Source: JBQTKD01 sp963703165
GTDB taxonomy: Bacteria > Actinomycetota > Actinomycetes > Sporichthyales > Sporichthyaceae
Direction of reading: 5' to 3'
Length of the DNA: 64,000 bases
Assembly: GCA_963703165.1 (NCBI GenBank)
Contig: OY969798.1
Location: forward strand, 2,294,001-2,358,000
Shown here: positions 37,517 to 45,292 of the stretch, in pieces
Position numbering within the stretch: position 1 is the stretch's first letter
Layout of the letters: each line of letters starts with the position of its first letter
Translations under genes and position numbers: made by a program
Notes under the pieces: model-generated
Told to the model about the DNA's origin: nothing
The model's input: only the letters and a program-made list of their open reading frames with translations
Databases searched by the model: none

Positions 37517-37578
37517 GTCTTCTGCCGGCGTGTGGGGCTATCGCAGCGCGCCAATACCCCGACACGCCGGCAGAAGAC
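37517..37578. repeat. Long inverted repeat between convergent genes
   Basis: GTCTTCTGCCGGCGTGT (37517-37533) is perfectly complementary to ACACGCCGGCAGAAGAC (37562-37578), with GGGG/CCCC just inside. 17-bp stem, 28-nt loop. Could be a bidirectional terminator or a single copy of a further palindromic element. Confidence 0.6.
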
Positions 37579-37590
37579 ACCCAATGGCGA

Positions 37591-37620
37591 CCGCGCCGAG
37601 ACCCGAAGGTCCCGGCGCGG
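37591..37620. terminator. Strong GC hairpin, probable terminator
   Basis: CCGCGCCG (37591-37598) pairs with CGGCGCGG (37613-37620), with an inner GACC/GGTC stem and CGAA loop. It lies between the convergent LLM gene (ends 37511) and the linalool-dehydratase-like gene (ends 37638). Confidence 0.65.
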
Positions 37621-37637
37621 CCGGATGAAGCTCGTGG

Positions 37638-39320
37638 CTACGGAAGCTGCTGCAGCACGATGTTGTGCGCGCCGACCTTGGTGTCGATGCGGATCTCGCC
37701 ACCGCGCGGCTCGAGGATCTCGTCGCCGCGGACGCCGTCGTGCGTGAGCTGGTACCGGCTGCCCGGGAGCAGGTTGGTGACCGTGAAGGAGGTCGGCTCG
37801 CCGAGCTTGGCCTTGTCACACGAGGTGATCGAGACGATGAGCGCACGCTGCTCGGTGTCCCAGAACGCCTGGCGCGGACGCACGGTCGGGAAGTCGACAC
37901 CCACGATCGTGGGCTGACGGAACTTCGCCGTGTTCGGCTTGCGGAAGATGTTCGCCCACTGGCCGGGCTCGGTGATGACGTAGCCCAGTGCGAGCCAGTT
38001 GTTGAACTGCGCCCGCGGCCACTTCTCGCCCAGGCCCATGAGGTGGTAGAACTCGCCGAGCTCCGGGTCCCAGGTGGGCTCGTAGGTCTTGGTGATCCAG
38101 GACCGCAGCGCCGCGTTGCGCTCCGTGTCGCCCCACTCCTTGCTGGCCGCGAAACCGGTCGCGGTCGCGTAGTGGAAGTCGATCCCCATGCCCGGCATGC
38201 CGGTCATCCAACCGGAGCCGTCCTCCTGCGGGCAGAAGAACTGGTTCATGCCACCTTCGTAGAGGCGACGGAACAGCGCCGGGTCCAGGCCCGCACCATT
38301 GACCGAGGTGCCCAGGAAGTTGTGCGCGAACTGGTGCTCGGACTCGTTCAGCGTGAAGTTGTGCGACATGTCGTGGTAGAGCGCGTAGCGTTCGATCGGA
38401 CCGGTGCCCTCGCCGCCGACCATGTAGTTCTTGCGCATGAACGGCAGGAACTCGTAGTACGCGGTCGCGTGGTCGGTCCCGTGCATGATGTCGTGCAGTT
38501 TGAGACCCATACCCGCGACGTTGTTGCACCAGCCGAAGGCCTTCGTCACCTCGCAGGACAGCCCGCTGGGCGTGTTGTAGAACTGATTGGCAATCAGTTC
38601 TGCCAGGCGAGTGGTGTCGTAGTCGAACGAGACGGCGTCGTCGTAGGTGATCTTGAACGGGTGGTCGTACTTGTCATCGCCGGACACGTAGCCGTAGAGA
38701 CCCAGCAGGAGGGACAGGTAGCCCTTGTACATGACGTTGCAGTGGCCGTTGGCGCGCACCGGGTCCGGGTCGTACTCGAATCCGTTGGTGCCGTTGCCGC
38801 CCCAGCCGGGGCTGTCGTACTTGCCCTTGAAGCCCTTGGGCATCAGGACGTCGTACCACCAGTCCGGGTAGTTGTTCCGGTTCGGGTCCTCGCCGCTGTT
38901 CTCCAGCCAGTCGAAGAAGGTCCAGTACTCCATGAACCGCTGCAGGGTGACGTCGAGGGCGTCGGTGTACGCCTCGCGCCAGGCAGGGGTCTGCTCAGCC
39001 ATCAGCGCGATCGAGAACGCGGAGAAGGTCAGGTCGTAGCGGTAGTAGTTGTCGATCGGGTCGCCGGTGAAGTTGTCGAACGCCTTGTGAACGGCGTCGT
39101 CCTTGCCCCACTTGCCGGCACCGAGCACCGTGATCCGTCGGTGCGTGTACGCGAGCCAGCCCATGGCCTCGTCGGTGAGAGCCGGGATGCCCGGGGTGAT
39201 CTCACGCATCGAGTTGACCTTGAACGGACACTCGACGGCGGGATCGTACTCAGCGATCTTTCCGCTGTCATCACGCGCGGTCCTGAGCTGGTAATCCCAA
39301 TGGAACGGTGCTGCACTCAC
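37638..39320 (-). CDS. Linalool dehydratase/isomerase-like protein
   Basis: 560 aa from GTG 39320, which has GGGAGG at good distance. The family places catalytic residues in an (alpha,alpha)6 barrel. The pair of cysteines nine residues apart that binds substrate in the Castellaniella enzyme (C171/C180) is present here as SCEVTKAFGWCNN (about residues 256 and 265), followed by GLKLHD. The motif usually ending in Gly-His reads NVMYKGYLSLLLGLYG here, i.e. Tyr replaces the His. No signal peptide, whereas the Castellaniella enzyme is periplasmic. About 49 bp downstream of a geraniol-type alcohol dehydrogenase. Together they suggest terpene-alcohol metabolism; the family call is from motifs only. 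Confidence 0.75.
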   Translation of the reverse strand: MSAAPFHWDYQLRTARDDSGKIAEYDPAVECPFKVNSMREITPGIPALTDEAMGWLAYTHRRITVLGAGKWGKDDAVHKAFDNFTGDPIDNYYRYDLTFSAFSIALMAEQTPAWREAYTDALDVTLQRFMEYWTFFDWLENSGEDPNRNNYPDWWYDVLMPKGFKGKYDSPGWGGNGTNGFEYDPDPVRANGHCNVMYKGYLSLLLGLYGYVSGDDKYDHPFKITYDDAVSFDYDTTRLAELIANQFYNTPSGLSCEVTKAFGWCNNVAGMGLKLHDIMHGTDHATAYYEFLPFMRKNYMVGGEGTGPIERYALYHDMSHNFTLNESEHQFAHNFLGTSVNGAGLDPALFRRLYEGGMNQFFCPQEDGSGWMTGMPGMGIDFHYATATGFAASKEWGDTERNAALRSWITKTYEPTWDPELGEFYHLMGLGEKWPRAQFNNWLALGYVITEPGQWANIFRKPNTAKFRQPTIVGVDFPTVRPRQAFWDTEQRALIVSITSCDKAKLGEPTSFTVTNLLPGSRYQLTHDGVRGDEILEPRGGEIRIDTKVGAHNIVLQQLP

Positions 39321-39369
39321 GAAAGTCGCCTCCCGGGACGTCGGCTGAAACTTCAGATCGAACTCGAAC

Positions 39370-40485
39370 TCACATGACGAGGATCGGTTTGACCGTCTCC
39401 CCACTCTCGGTGTCGTGGGCCGCCTTGTTCACGTCGGCCACCGGATAGGTCTTGGTCAGGCGCGACAGCGGGAACTTGCCCTGCTCGATGAGCGCGACGA
39501 GGCGGGGGATGAAGAGGTCCGGCACGCTGTCGCCCTCGACAACGCCGACGATCTTCTTGCCGGGGATCATCAGGCCGTTGAGGTCGAAGGAGTACTTGAC
39601 CCCCAAGGCCGTCGCCCCGATCACGCCGATCGTGCCCAGGCTCGCGAGGGAGTTCACGCCGTCCTCGAACACCGCCGGGACAGCAGTGGTCTCCAGCGCG
39701 TAGTCCACGCCGCCACCGGACAGGTCCTGGATCGCCTCGACCGTGTTGACCTTCGACGGGTTCACCCCGTGCGTCGCGCCGAGTTCCTTCGCCAACTCCA
39801 GGCGGTGGTCCTTGAGGTCTACGGCGACGATCGTCGTGCAGCCGACGACCTTCGCGGCCATGATCGCGGCCAGCCCCACAGACCCGGTACCGAAGATCGC
39901 GATGCTCTCCCCGGCCAGCGGGCGCAGCACGTTGAACACACCGCCTGCGCCGGTCTGGATGCCGCACCCGAGCGGCCCCATCAGCTGCAGATCGGCGCTC
40001 TTGTCGATCTTGACGACGTTGCGCTCGGTGGCCAGCGAGTAGGTGGCCCAGGAGGACTGGCCGAAGAAGTGGCCGTTGATCCGTCCGCCCTGCCCCGAGT
40101 ACGCGCTGGACCCGTCGACCCGGCCGCCCGTGAGATTGCGGGTGTAGAGGTCGACGCAGTACGCCGGGTGCCCCTTCTGGCAGGGCTTGCAGATGCCGCA
40201 GGAGGCGAAGGTCAGCACCACGTGGTCGCCCGCCTGAACCTTGGTCACCGCGGACCCGACGGCCTCGACGACGCCCGAACCCTCGTGGCCGAAGATCGAG
40301 GGCAGCGGCACGGGGTACCACTGGTCGCGGCAGATCAGGTCGGTATGACAGACGCCGGCGGCCACCACCCGTACCAGGACCTCGTCCGCGCGCGGCTCAC
40401 CGATTTCGATGTCCTCGATCGCGAAAGTGCCACCCTGCTCCCGGCACAGCACTGCGCTTGCCTGCACGTCGCCTCCTCGAGTCAT
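39370..40485 (-). CDS. Zinc-dependent NAD(P)-alcohol dehydrogenase (aryl-alcohol/geraniol dehydrogenase type)
   Basis: 371 aa from ATG 40485 (GAGG six bases upstream). MDR-superfamily enzyme. Catalytic zinc residues in GVCHTDL and GHEGSG; structural zinc CGICKPCQKGHPAYC; nucleotide fold FGTGSVGLAAI followed by VAVDLKDHRLE. The Asp after the second strand favours NAD+. Length and motifs match the AdhI/GeoA branch that oxidises benzyl, aryl and monoterpene alcohols. First gene of a two-gene unit with the linalool dehydratase/isomerase-like gene, so geraniol or a related allylic alcohol is a reasonable candidate substrate. Confidence 0.87.
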   Translation of the reverse strand: MTRGGDVQASAVLCREQGGTFAIEDIEIGEPRADEVLVRVVAAGVCHTDLICRDQWYPVPLPSIFGHEGSGVVEAVGSAVTKVQAGDHVVLTFASCGICKPCQKGHPAYCVDLYTRNLTGGRVDGSSAYSGQGGRINGHFFGQSSWATYSLATERNVVKIDKSADLQLMGPLGCGIQTGAGGVFNVLRPLAGESIAIFGTGSVGLAAIMAAKVVGCTTIVAVDLKDHRLELAKELGATHGVNPSKVNTVEAIQDLSGGGVDYALETTAVPAVFEDGVNSLASLGTIGVIGATALGVKYSFDLNGLMIPGKKIVGVVEGDSVPDLFIPRLVALIEQGKFPLSRLTKTYPVADVNKAAHDTESGETVKPILVM

Positions 40486-40738
40486 TGGTACCTCGACCAT
40501 TCCAGAACCCTGGCGCCCGGTCATGTGCGCGCCGGGACAACTCGAAAGCCCTGGGATTTCCGCCGGGCGGCCGTCAATCCCCACATCAGGGGTGTTCAAA
40601 CCTCCGGCAGGCTCCCGCGGTGGCCCCCGAGCCCGCAGGCGGGTTGCCGGCGGACTGACCAGCTCGCTCGACGAAGTACGACTGCTGCGCCCGGTCTACC
40701 CGCGCTCTGTCGCGTCAGGCGTCGACACTGACGTCTCG

Positions 40739-41113
40739 TCAGCGACAACGCAGTTGGATGACGTTGCCCTCCGGGTCGACTCCGTCGAGATGCCGGGCTC
40801 CGGCCCAGTTCCAGGCAGCCTCCAGCGGCGCGAGGGACCCACCCGCGGCGAGCACACGGTCCCGTGTGGCTTCGAGATCATCGACGAGGAAGCTCAACTT
40901 GATCGGGGTCTCGGCGCGGACGTGTTCGCCGTCGGAATCGACCCCCTGAGCCTGGACCACGACCAGCTCCAGCTGACCGCGGGTCAGCGCGACGAACTCG
41001 TCGGCCTCCTCCGTGCGCTCGAGGCCCAGCGCGGCGGCGTAGAACTCCGCGACGCCGGCCAGGTCGACGGCGTAGACGACTGCCGTCATCGCTCGAGTTG
41101 CGTGCTCGTCCAT
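40739..41113 (-). CDS. VOC superfamily (glyoxalase-like) protein
   Basis: 124-aa single VOC module: MTAVVYAVDLAGVAEFYAAALGL at the first strand-helix, LSFLVDDLEATRDRV and DGVDPEGNVIQLRCR at the end, where the Glu-type metal position lies. ATG 41113 has GGAG upstream; the longer open frame covers the intergenic region. Likely a dimeric metal enzyme or antibiotic-binding protein. Divergent from the next VOC gene. Confidence 0.8.
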   Translation of the reverse strand: MDEHATRAMTAVVYAVDLAGVAEFYAAALGLERTEEADEFVALTRGQLELVVVQAQGVDSDGEHVRAETPIKLSFLVDDLEATRDRVLAAGGSLAPLEAAWNWAGARHLDGVDPEGNVIQLRCR

Positions 41114-41195
41114 GCTGGCTCCGATCCCGGTCCGCTGTGGGAATCCTGCACGGCGGGCTCGACGATCGCCGTGCCACCCCCGGTAACGTCGATGC

Positions 41196-41561
41196 ATGGC
41201 GATCCGACTCGCGCACGTGACCTTCGACTGCACCGACCCGGCGAGCCTCGCCGCGTTCTGGGCCGCGGCCCTCGACCGGCCCGTCGACGCCGTCGACCCG
41301 GCCGCGGCGGGCTTCTTCGCCACCATCGACAACGACGTCGCGGACCGGCCGTCGTGGTTCTTCATCCAGGTGCCCGAGGCCAGGACCGCCAAGAACCGGA
41401 TGCACGTGGACCTGACCACGGAGGATCGTGAGGTCGAGGTGACCAGGCTGATCGCGTTGGGCGCGACCCGGGTCTCCGATCACGAGGAATGGGGCGCGGT
41501 CTGGACCGTGCTCACCGACCCCGAAGGCAACGAGTTCTGCCTCGGAGCCGGGGGCCACTGA
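41196..41561 (+). CDS. VOC/glyoxalase-like domain protein
   Basis: 121 aa: IRLAHVTFDCTDPASLAAFW, NRMHVDLTTEDREVEV and LTDPEGNEFCLG are typical of the glyoxalase-like PF18029 group common in actinobacteria. Divergently transcribed from the VOC gene at 40739-41113. Substrate unknown. Confidence 0.85.
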   Translation: MAIRLAHVTFDCTDPASLAAFWAAALDRPVDAVDPAAAGFFATIDNDVADRPSWFFIQVPEARTAKNRMHVDLTTEDREVEVTRLIALGATRVSDHEEWGAVWTVLTDPEGNEFCLGAGGH

Positions 41562-41569
41562 GGGCGCGA

Positions 41570-41587
41570 ACGTCTCCGCGGAGACGT
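41570..41587. terminator. Palindromic hairpin between convergent genes
   Basis: ACGTCTCCGCGGAGACGT, a perfect 18-bp palindrome 9 bp after the VOC stop and 17 bp from the DUF5701 stop. Suits a shared terminator, though a perfect palindrome has little loop. Confidence 0.45.
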
Positions 41588-41603
41588 CGTCAGCGCACCG
41601 TGC

Positions 41604-42215
41604 TCAGCTCGCAGCTGACCTGGTCGCCGCCGAGGCGTGGCCGAGCCAGGTGTGGCGATTGCCCGCCCAGCACCAGCCGACCTTGGGGGCGTCGCGGCGA
41701 GCAGCACCGTCGCGGCCGGTGCCGTTGCTGATCCACAACGCCGGAGTACGTGCGTCGAGCTTCCCGTTCGACTTGCGCAGCCGGGAGCCGATGGTCATGA
41801 AGCAGTGGTTGCGTTCCAACACCTTCGGGGACTGCAACAGCAGGTGCAGTCCCTCGACCACCGTGAGCGGGCTGCGCCCGGCTGCCGCGATCGCCGGAAG
41901 CGCCTCGTCGGGCGACCGATTGGCCAGGTCGTCGCCCCGTTCGATGTCCTCGACGACGTAGGCGGCGGCGTCCGGCACGCTCAGGCCCTCGATGGGCCCG
42001 AACTCGTCGAGGTCGTGCATGTCCGCGACGACGAACCCGCTCTTGCCCTCCAGGTCGATCAACGGCGCCAGGACCGACGCCGGCACCCGCAGCACCAGCA
42101 ACCCCTCGCCCGAGGCCGCCTTCAGCTGCCGCGCCATCACTCCGGCGCGGTTGTGCAGGCCCAGCGAGATCAGACGATCTGCCTGATCGGAGAGGGACGG
42201 TAGGTCGAGCGGCAC
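41604..42215 (-). CDS. DUF5701 family protein
   Basis: 203 aa from GTG 42215 (GGGA eight bases upstream); the open frame to 42638 runs antisense through the truncated acetyltransferase and is not credible. The C-terminal signature LTVVEGLHLLLQSPKVLERN, CFMTIGSR, APKVGWCWAGNRHTWLGHAS matches DUF5701 proteins of actinobacteria. Function unknown. Cytoplasmic. Confidence 0.8.
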   Translation of the reverse strand: MPLDLPSLSDQADRLISLGLHNRAGVMARQLKAASGEGLLVLRVPASVLAPLIDLEGKSGFVVADMHDLDEFGPIEGLSVPDAAAYVVEDIERGDDLANRSPDEALPAIAAAGRSPLTVVEGLHLLLQSPKVLERNHCFMTIGSRLRKSNGKLDARTPALWISNGTGRDGAARRDAPKVGWCWAGNRHTWLGHASAATRSAAS

Positions 42216-42332
42216 AGGCAGGTTCCCGTCGTCGGAGAGGTGGGCACTCGCCCAACGAGCGAGACTGCTCCAAGATTCCCCGCCGGCAGCCCGGGTAGCC
42301 CTCTCCCGACGACAATAGAGGGAGATCACTTC

Positions 42333-42589
42333 GTGGGTGCCTACGTCATCGGGGACGACTCCGACCGCGACACCGACCAGCTCCCGCTCGGCGCCGACGG
42401 GCGCTCGATGCGCGAGCGGATGCTCGCCGGCGAGCTGTACCGGCCCGATGAGGACCTTGTCCGCGAGAGCGCGGAGGGGCGAGCCCTGGCCGAGGAGTTC
42501 AACCTGCCGGGCCTGTCGGAGGAGGAACGCCAGGCCGCGCTGGTGAAGCTGCTCGGCAGCGTCGGCGAGGGGACCGAGATCCGGCGAAC
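42333..42589 (+). pseudogene. Truncated maltose/sugar O-acetyltransferase (N-terminal Mac domain only)
   Basis: Starts GTG 42333 behind GGGAG. Residues from SMRERMLAGELYRPDEDLV to KLLGSVGEGTEIR are the Mac domain that precedes the left-handed beta-helix of sugar acetyltransferases. The gene then runs straight into the family-3 palindromic repeat (42585-42664). None of the hexapeptide-repeat catalytic domain is present. The open frame continues to 42725 through the repeat but without family sequence. This is the 5' remnant of a broken gene. Confidence 0.75.
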
Positions 42590-42664
42590 GATCCACGTTG
42601 AAACGCGTGGGACTCGGCCCACGCTCGAGCTTCGTCACTCCAGTAGCAACGTGGATCGTTTACG
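42585..42664. repeat. Palindromic repeat family 3, copy A
   Basis: Terminal inverted repeats AACGATCCACGTTG (42587-42600) and CAACGTGGATCGTT (42647-42660) enclose a second small hairpin (CGTGGG...CCCACG). Over 75 bp it aligns without gaps to the copy at 59328-59402. It marks the exact point where the acetyltransferase reading frame loses homology. Confidence 0.8.
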
Positions 42665-42770
42665 CGCGATCAGCCGGAAATCCGATGGCGGGACAGGGGC
42701 CGCGTCGGGCAACCTGGAGCCATGAACCAACGACGTCAGTAGTTGACGGCCCCGATGCCCGGGGCCTCCT

Positions 42771-42842
42771 GCCGACGTGGCGCAACGGACAGCGCACGGG
42801 TCTACGAAACCCGGGACAGAGGTTCGACTCCTCTCGTTGGCA
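42771..42842 (+). tRNA. tRNA-Arg (anticodon ACG)
   Basis: 72-nt cloverleaf. Acceptor GCCGACG/CGTTGGC (one G-T pair), D stem GCGC/GCGC, anticodon stem CGGGT/ACCCG with loop CTACGAA (anticodon ACG), 4-nt variable loop, T stem AGAGG/CCTCT with loop TTCGACT. Discriminator A; no encoded CCA (CGA follows). It lies 130 bp upstream of rtcB on the same strand, next to a degenerate tRNA-like sequence. It could be a working tRNA-Arg(ICG) or a specialised copy belonging to the RNA-repair locus. Confidence 0.82.
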
Positions 42843-42864
42843 CGAGCCGATTGAGCCTGTGGAG

Positions 42865-42937
42865 CGCAGCGACGCTCAGTGGAAGAGCACCGCCCTCCGA
42901 AGGCGGATAGGCGCACGTTCGACCCGTGCCGGCGAGA
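42865..42937 (+). ncRNA. tRNA-like RNA (Arg CCG-like) upstream of rtcB
   Basis: Good D arm (GCTC/GAGC), anticodon arm (CCGCC/GGCGG, loop CTCCGAA, anticodon CCG) and T arm (GCACG/CGTGC, loop TTCGACC). The 5' and 3' segments that should form the acceptor stem (42865-42871 with 42930-42936) match at only about four of seven positions. Alternative pairings exist: GAGCG/CGCTC and GCCTGT/ATAGGC. It ends 36 bp before the rtcB ATG. Probably a tRNA mimic or decayed tRNA. Confidence 0.6.
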
Positions 42938-42972
42938 CGCAGATCCACCCGACCCGCTATGAAGGAAGCACC

Positions 42973-44130
42973 ATGCCGACCACCATCAACGACAAGCTGA
43001 TCTCCTGGGCCTCGGACATCGACGAGGGCACCGTCATCCAGGCGCAGAAGGCTTCCCGGCTGCCCATCCTGGCCGGCCATGTGGCGTTGATGCCCGATGC
43101 GCACGTCGGGATCGGCGCGACGGTCGGGTCGGTCATTCCCACGCAGGGCGCGATCATCCCGTCCGCGGTGGGTGTCGACATCGGCTGCGGAATGATCGCG
43201 GCTGAGCTCGACGTGCACGCGTCGCATCTGCCGGACTCGCTCGATCGGCTCATGCCGCGCATCGAGAAGACGGTCCCGGCCGGTGTCGGCAAGGGGCACA
43301 AGCAGGTGGCCGACAAGGCCTACACGTTCATGCGGGACAAGAAGCCGGCGACGGACCTGACGCATAAGCAGCAGGAGACGGCGCTGGTGCAGTTCGGCAC
43401 GCTCGGGTCGGGAAACCACTTCTTCGAGGTGTGCCTGGACGAGCGCGACATGGTCTGGGTCGTCCTGCACTCCGGCTCGCGCGGGATCGGCAACCAGCTC
43501 GCGCAGTCGCACATCGAGAAGGCCAAGCACCTCGGTGCGATGGGCATCCCGCTCGAGGACCCGAACCTCGCGTGGTTCACCCAGCACACGCCGCAGTTCG
43601 ACGCCTACGTGAAGGACCTGCTGTGGGCGCAGGACTACGCCAAGGGCAACCGCGACCAGATGATGGACGCAGCGCTCGTGGAAGTGCTGCGCTACTTCGG
43701 CCGTGGCAAGGAGCTGTCCCGGGTCAACTGCCATCACAACTTCGCTCAGACCGAGGTGCACGACGAGCAGGAGCTGTGGATCACCCGCAAGGGAGCGATT
43801 CAGGCCGACGCCGGGCGACTCGGGATCATCCCCGGCTCGATGGGGACGCGGTCCTACATCGTCGAGGGCAAGGGCAACCCGTTGAGCTGGAACTCCTGCT
43901 CGCACGGTGCCGGACGTCGGCTCTCCCGCACGGCGGCGCGGAAGCAGTACACCGCCGCCGACCTCGCGGAGCAGATGGGCGACCGGACCTGGCTGTCCGA
44001 CCGCGCACAGTCCCTGATCGACGAGATCCCCTCGGCGTACAAGGACATCGACAAGGTCATGGCCGACCAGACCGACCTCGTCGAGATCAAGCACACGCTG
44101 CGTCAGATCCTCAACTACAAGGGGATCTGA
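42973..44130 (+). CDS. rtcB: RNA-splicing ligase RtcB
   Basis: 385-aa GTP- and Mn-dependent ligase that joins RNA 2',3'-cyclic phosphate or 3'-phosphate ends to 5'-OH ends. Metal-binding DIGCGMIA with the conserved Cys, GNHFFEV, the HSGSRGIGN loop and NWNSCSHGAGR-type guanylylation region (here LSWNSCSHGAGRRLSR, with the His nucleophile) are present. ATG 42973 follows GAAGGA. Two tRNA-type sequences lie directly upstream and an AraC regulator follows after 7 bp. The locus looks like an RNA-repair unit, perhaps for cleaved tRNAs. Confidence 0.95.
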   Translation: MPTTINDKLISWASDIDEGTVIQAQKASRLPILAGHVALMPDAHVGIGATVGSVIPTQGAIIPSAVGVDIGCGMIAAELDVHASHLPDSLDRLMPRIEKTVPAGVGKGHKQVADKAYTFMRDKKPATDLTHKQQETALVQFGTLGSGNHFFEVCLDERDMVWVVLHSGSRGIGNQLAQSHIEKAKHLGAMGIPLEDPNLAWFTQHTPQFDAYVKDLLWAQDYAKGNRDQMMDAALVEVLRYFGRGKELSRVNCHHNFAQTEVHDEQELWITRKGAIQADAGRLGIIPGSMGTRSYIVEGKGNPLSWNSCSHGAGRRLSRTAARKQYTAADLAEQMGDRTWLSDRAQSLIDEIPSAYKDIDKVMADQTDLVEIKHTLRQILNYKGI

Positions 44131-44137
44131 GCCGCTG

Positions 44138-44836
44138 ATGTACCGCGAGTGGACGACGTCCGTGCCGGGAGCCGTGCTGTGGCACACCGCAGCAGAAGGT
44201 GGCCCGGCCGGGCGTCGCTCCACTCGTCGCCGACGGATCCTGCCCGACGGCTGCATGGACCTGATCTGGGCCGGGGATCGGTTGTTCGTCGCCGGGCCGG
44301 ACACTGCGGCCCGCATGCACGACGTCCGCGCCGACGTCGACTACGTCGGCCTGCGGATGTCCGCCGGGGTCGGCCCGGCACTGCTGGGACTTCCGGCCCA
44401 GGCCCTCACCGACGAGTGCCCCGATCTGGACGCCGTGTGGGGCGACCGACCAGCACGGGCACTGCAGACCGTGGTCGCCGAGGATGCGCTCAACGCTCTG
44501 CCTCGCTGGGCCGCGCAACGCGCGCGCAGTGCGGCCCTGGACCCTCTGGGGCCGGCGATCCTGATCTTGGCCACCGACGGCGTCCCGGCTGCCGATACGG
44601 CCGACCGCCTCGGGCTCACCACCCGCACACTCCACCGGGCCGCGCTGCGCCTCTTCGGTTACGGCCCCCGCCACCTGACTCGCATCCAACGGTTCACGCG
44701 TGCCCTCGACGCCGCCCGCTCCGGCCTGCCGCTGGCAGCAGTGGCGGCCGAGCACGGCTACGCCGACCAGGCCCACCTGTCCCGCGAGGCTCGCGACCTC
44801 GGCGGCGCGACGATGACGGCGCTGTTGAAGGAGTAG
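44138..44836 (+). CDS. AraC family regulator with DUF6597-type N-terminus
   Basis: 232 aa. The N-terminal part (WHTAAEGGPA, RILPDGCMDLIWAGDRLFVAGPDT) matches the DUF6597 sensor-like domain. C-terminal AraC helix-turn-helices: AADTADRLGLTTRTLHRAAL and LAAVAAEHGYADQAHLSREA. Starts 7 bp after the rtcB stop with the ribosome site inside rtcB, so it is cotranscribed. It may regulate this locus or the convergent VOC gene, whose stop is 1 bp away. Confidence 0.85.
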   Translation: MYREWTTSVPGAVLWHTAAEGGPAGRRSTRRRRILPDGCMDLIWAGDRLFVAGPDTAARMHDVRADVDYVGLRMSAGVGPALLGLPAQALTDECPDLDAVWGDRPARALQTVVAEDALNALPRWAAQRARSAALDPLGPAILILATDGVPAADTADRLGLTTRTLHRAALRLFGYGPRHLTRIQRFTRALDAARSGLPLAAVAAEHGYADQAHLSREARDLGGATMTALLKE

Positions 44837-44837
44837 G

Positions 44838-45233
44838 TCAGCCCGCCGGCGCGAACAGGTCGACGGGGTTGCCGTCCGGGTCGCGCACAACCGCGTAACG
44901 CATCCCCCAGAATGCGTCCCACGGCGCGAGGTGGCCCTCGTACCCGGCGCCGGTGAGTTCTCCGTAGGCGGCGTCGACCTCAGCCGGGTCGGCGCACTCG
45001 AAGGCGAGCCCCATGCTGTGTCCGTTCGAGACCGGGCGCTCCCACTTCGGGTCGAACGACCGGATCGTGTCCTCGGTGTCGAAGGCAATCCGGAGCCCGC
45101 CCGGAAGGTGCACGTCCACATGCGGTTCGACGTCGGCAGCGGCCGGGATGTCCAAACCGAGGCGACGATAGAAGGCCAACGTGCTCGCCATGTCGGCGAC
45201 CACGATCTCGACAACTGCCATACGTAGCTTCAT
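44838..45233 (-). CDS. VOC superfamily protein
   Basis: 131 aa: VVEIVVADMASTLAFYRRLG, HSMGLAFECADPAEVDAAYG and GMRYAVVRDPDGNPVDLFAP. One VOC module forming a homodimer; metal ligands not all obvious. Convergent with the AraC gene at almost zero spacing; divergent from the SCO6745-family gene. Confidence 0.82.
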   Translation of the reverse strand: MKLRMAVVEIVVADMASTLAFYRRLGLDIPAAADVEPHVDVHLPGGLRIAFDTEDTIRSFDPKWERPVSNGHSMGLAFECADPAEVDAAYGELTGAGYEGHLAPWDAFWGMRYAVVRDPDGNPVDLFAPAG

Positions 45234-45292
45234 GACGACGACGCTAGTGGGGCCCGTGCGCTCCGGTCTTGAACGATTCGGACAATGGCTCC

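Noticed and set aside
41604..42638. Extending the DUF5701 gene to the full open frame
   Set aside because: The extra 141 codons run antisense through the acetyltransferase remnant and the family-3 repeat; GTG 42215 has a ribosome site and family start.
42771..42937. Prophage or integrative element attachment site at the tRNA-Arg
   Set aside because: No integrase or phage genes nearby and no second copy of the tRNA 3' end noticed in the window.
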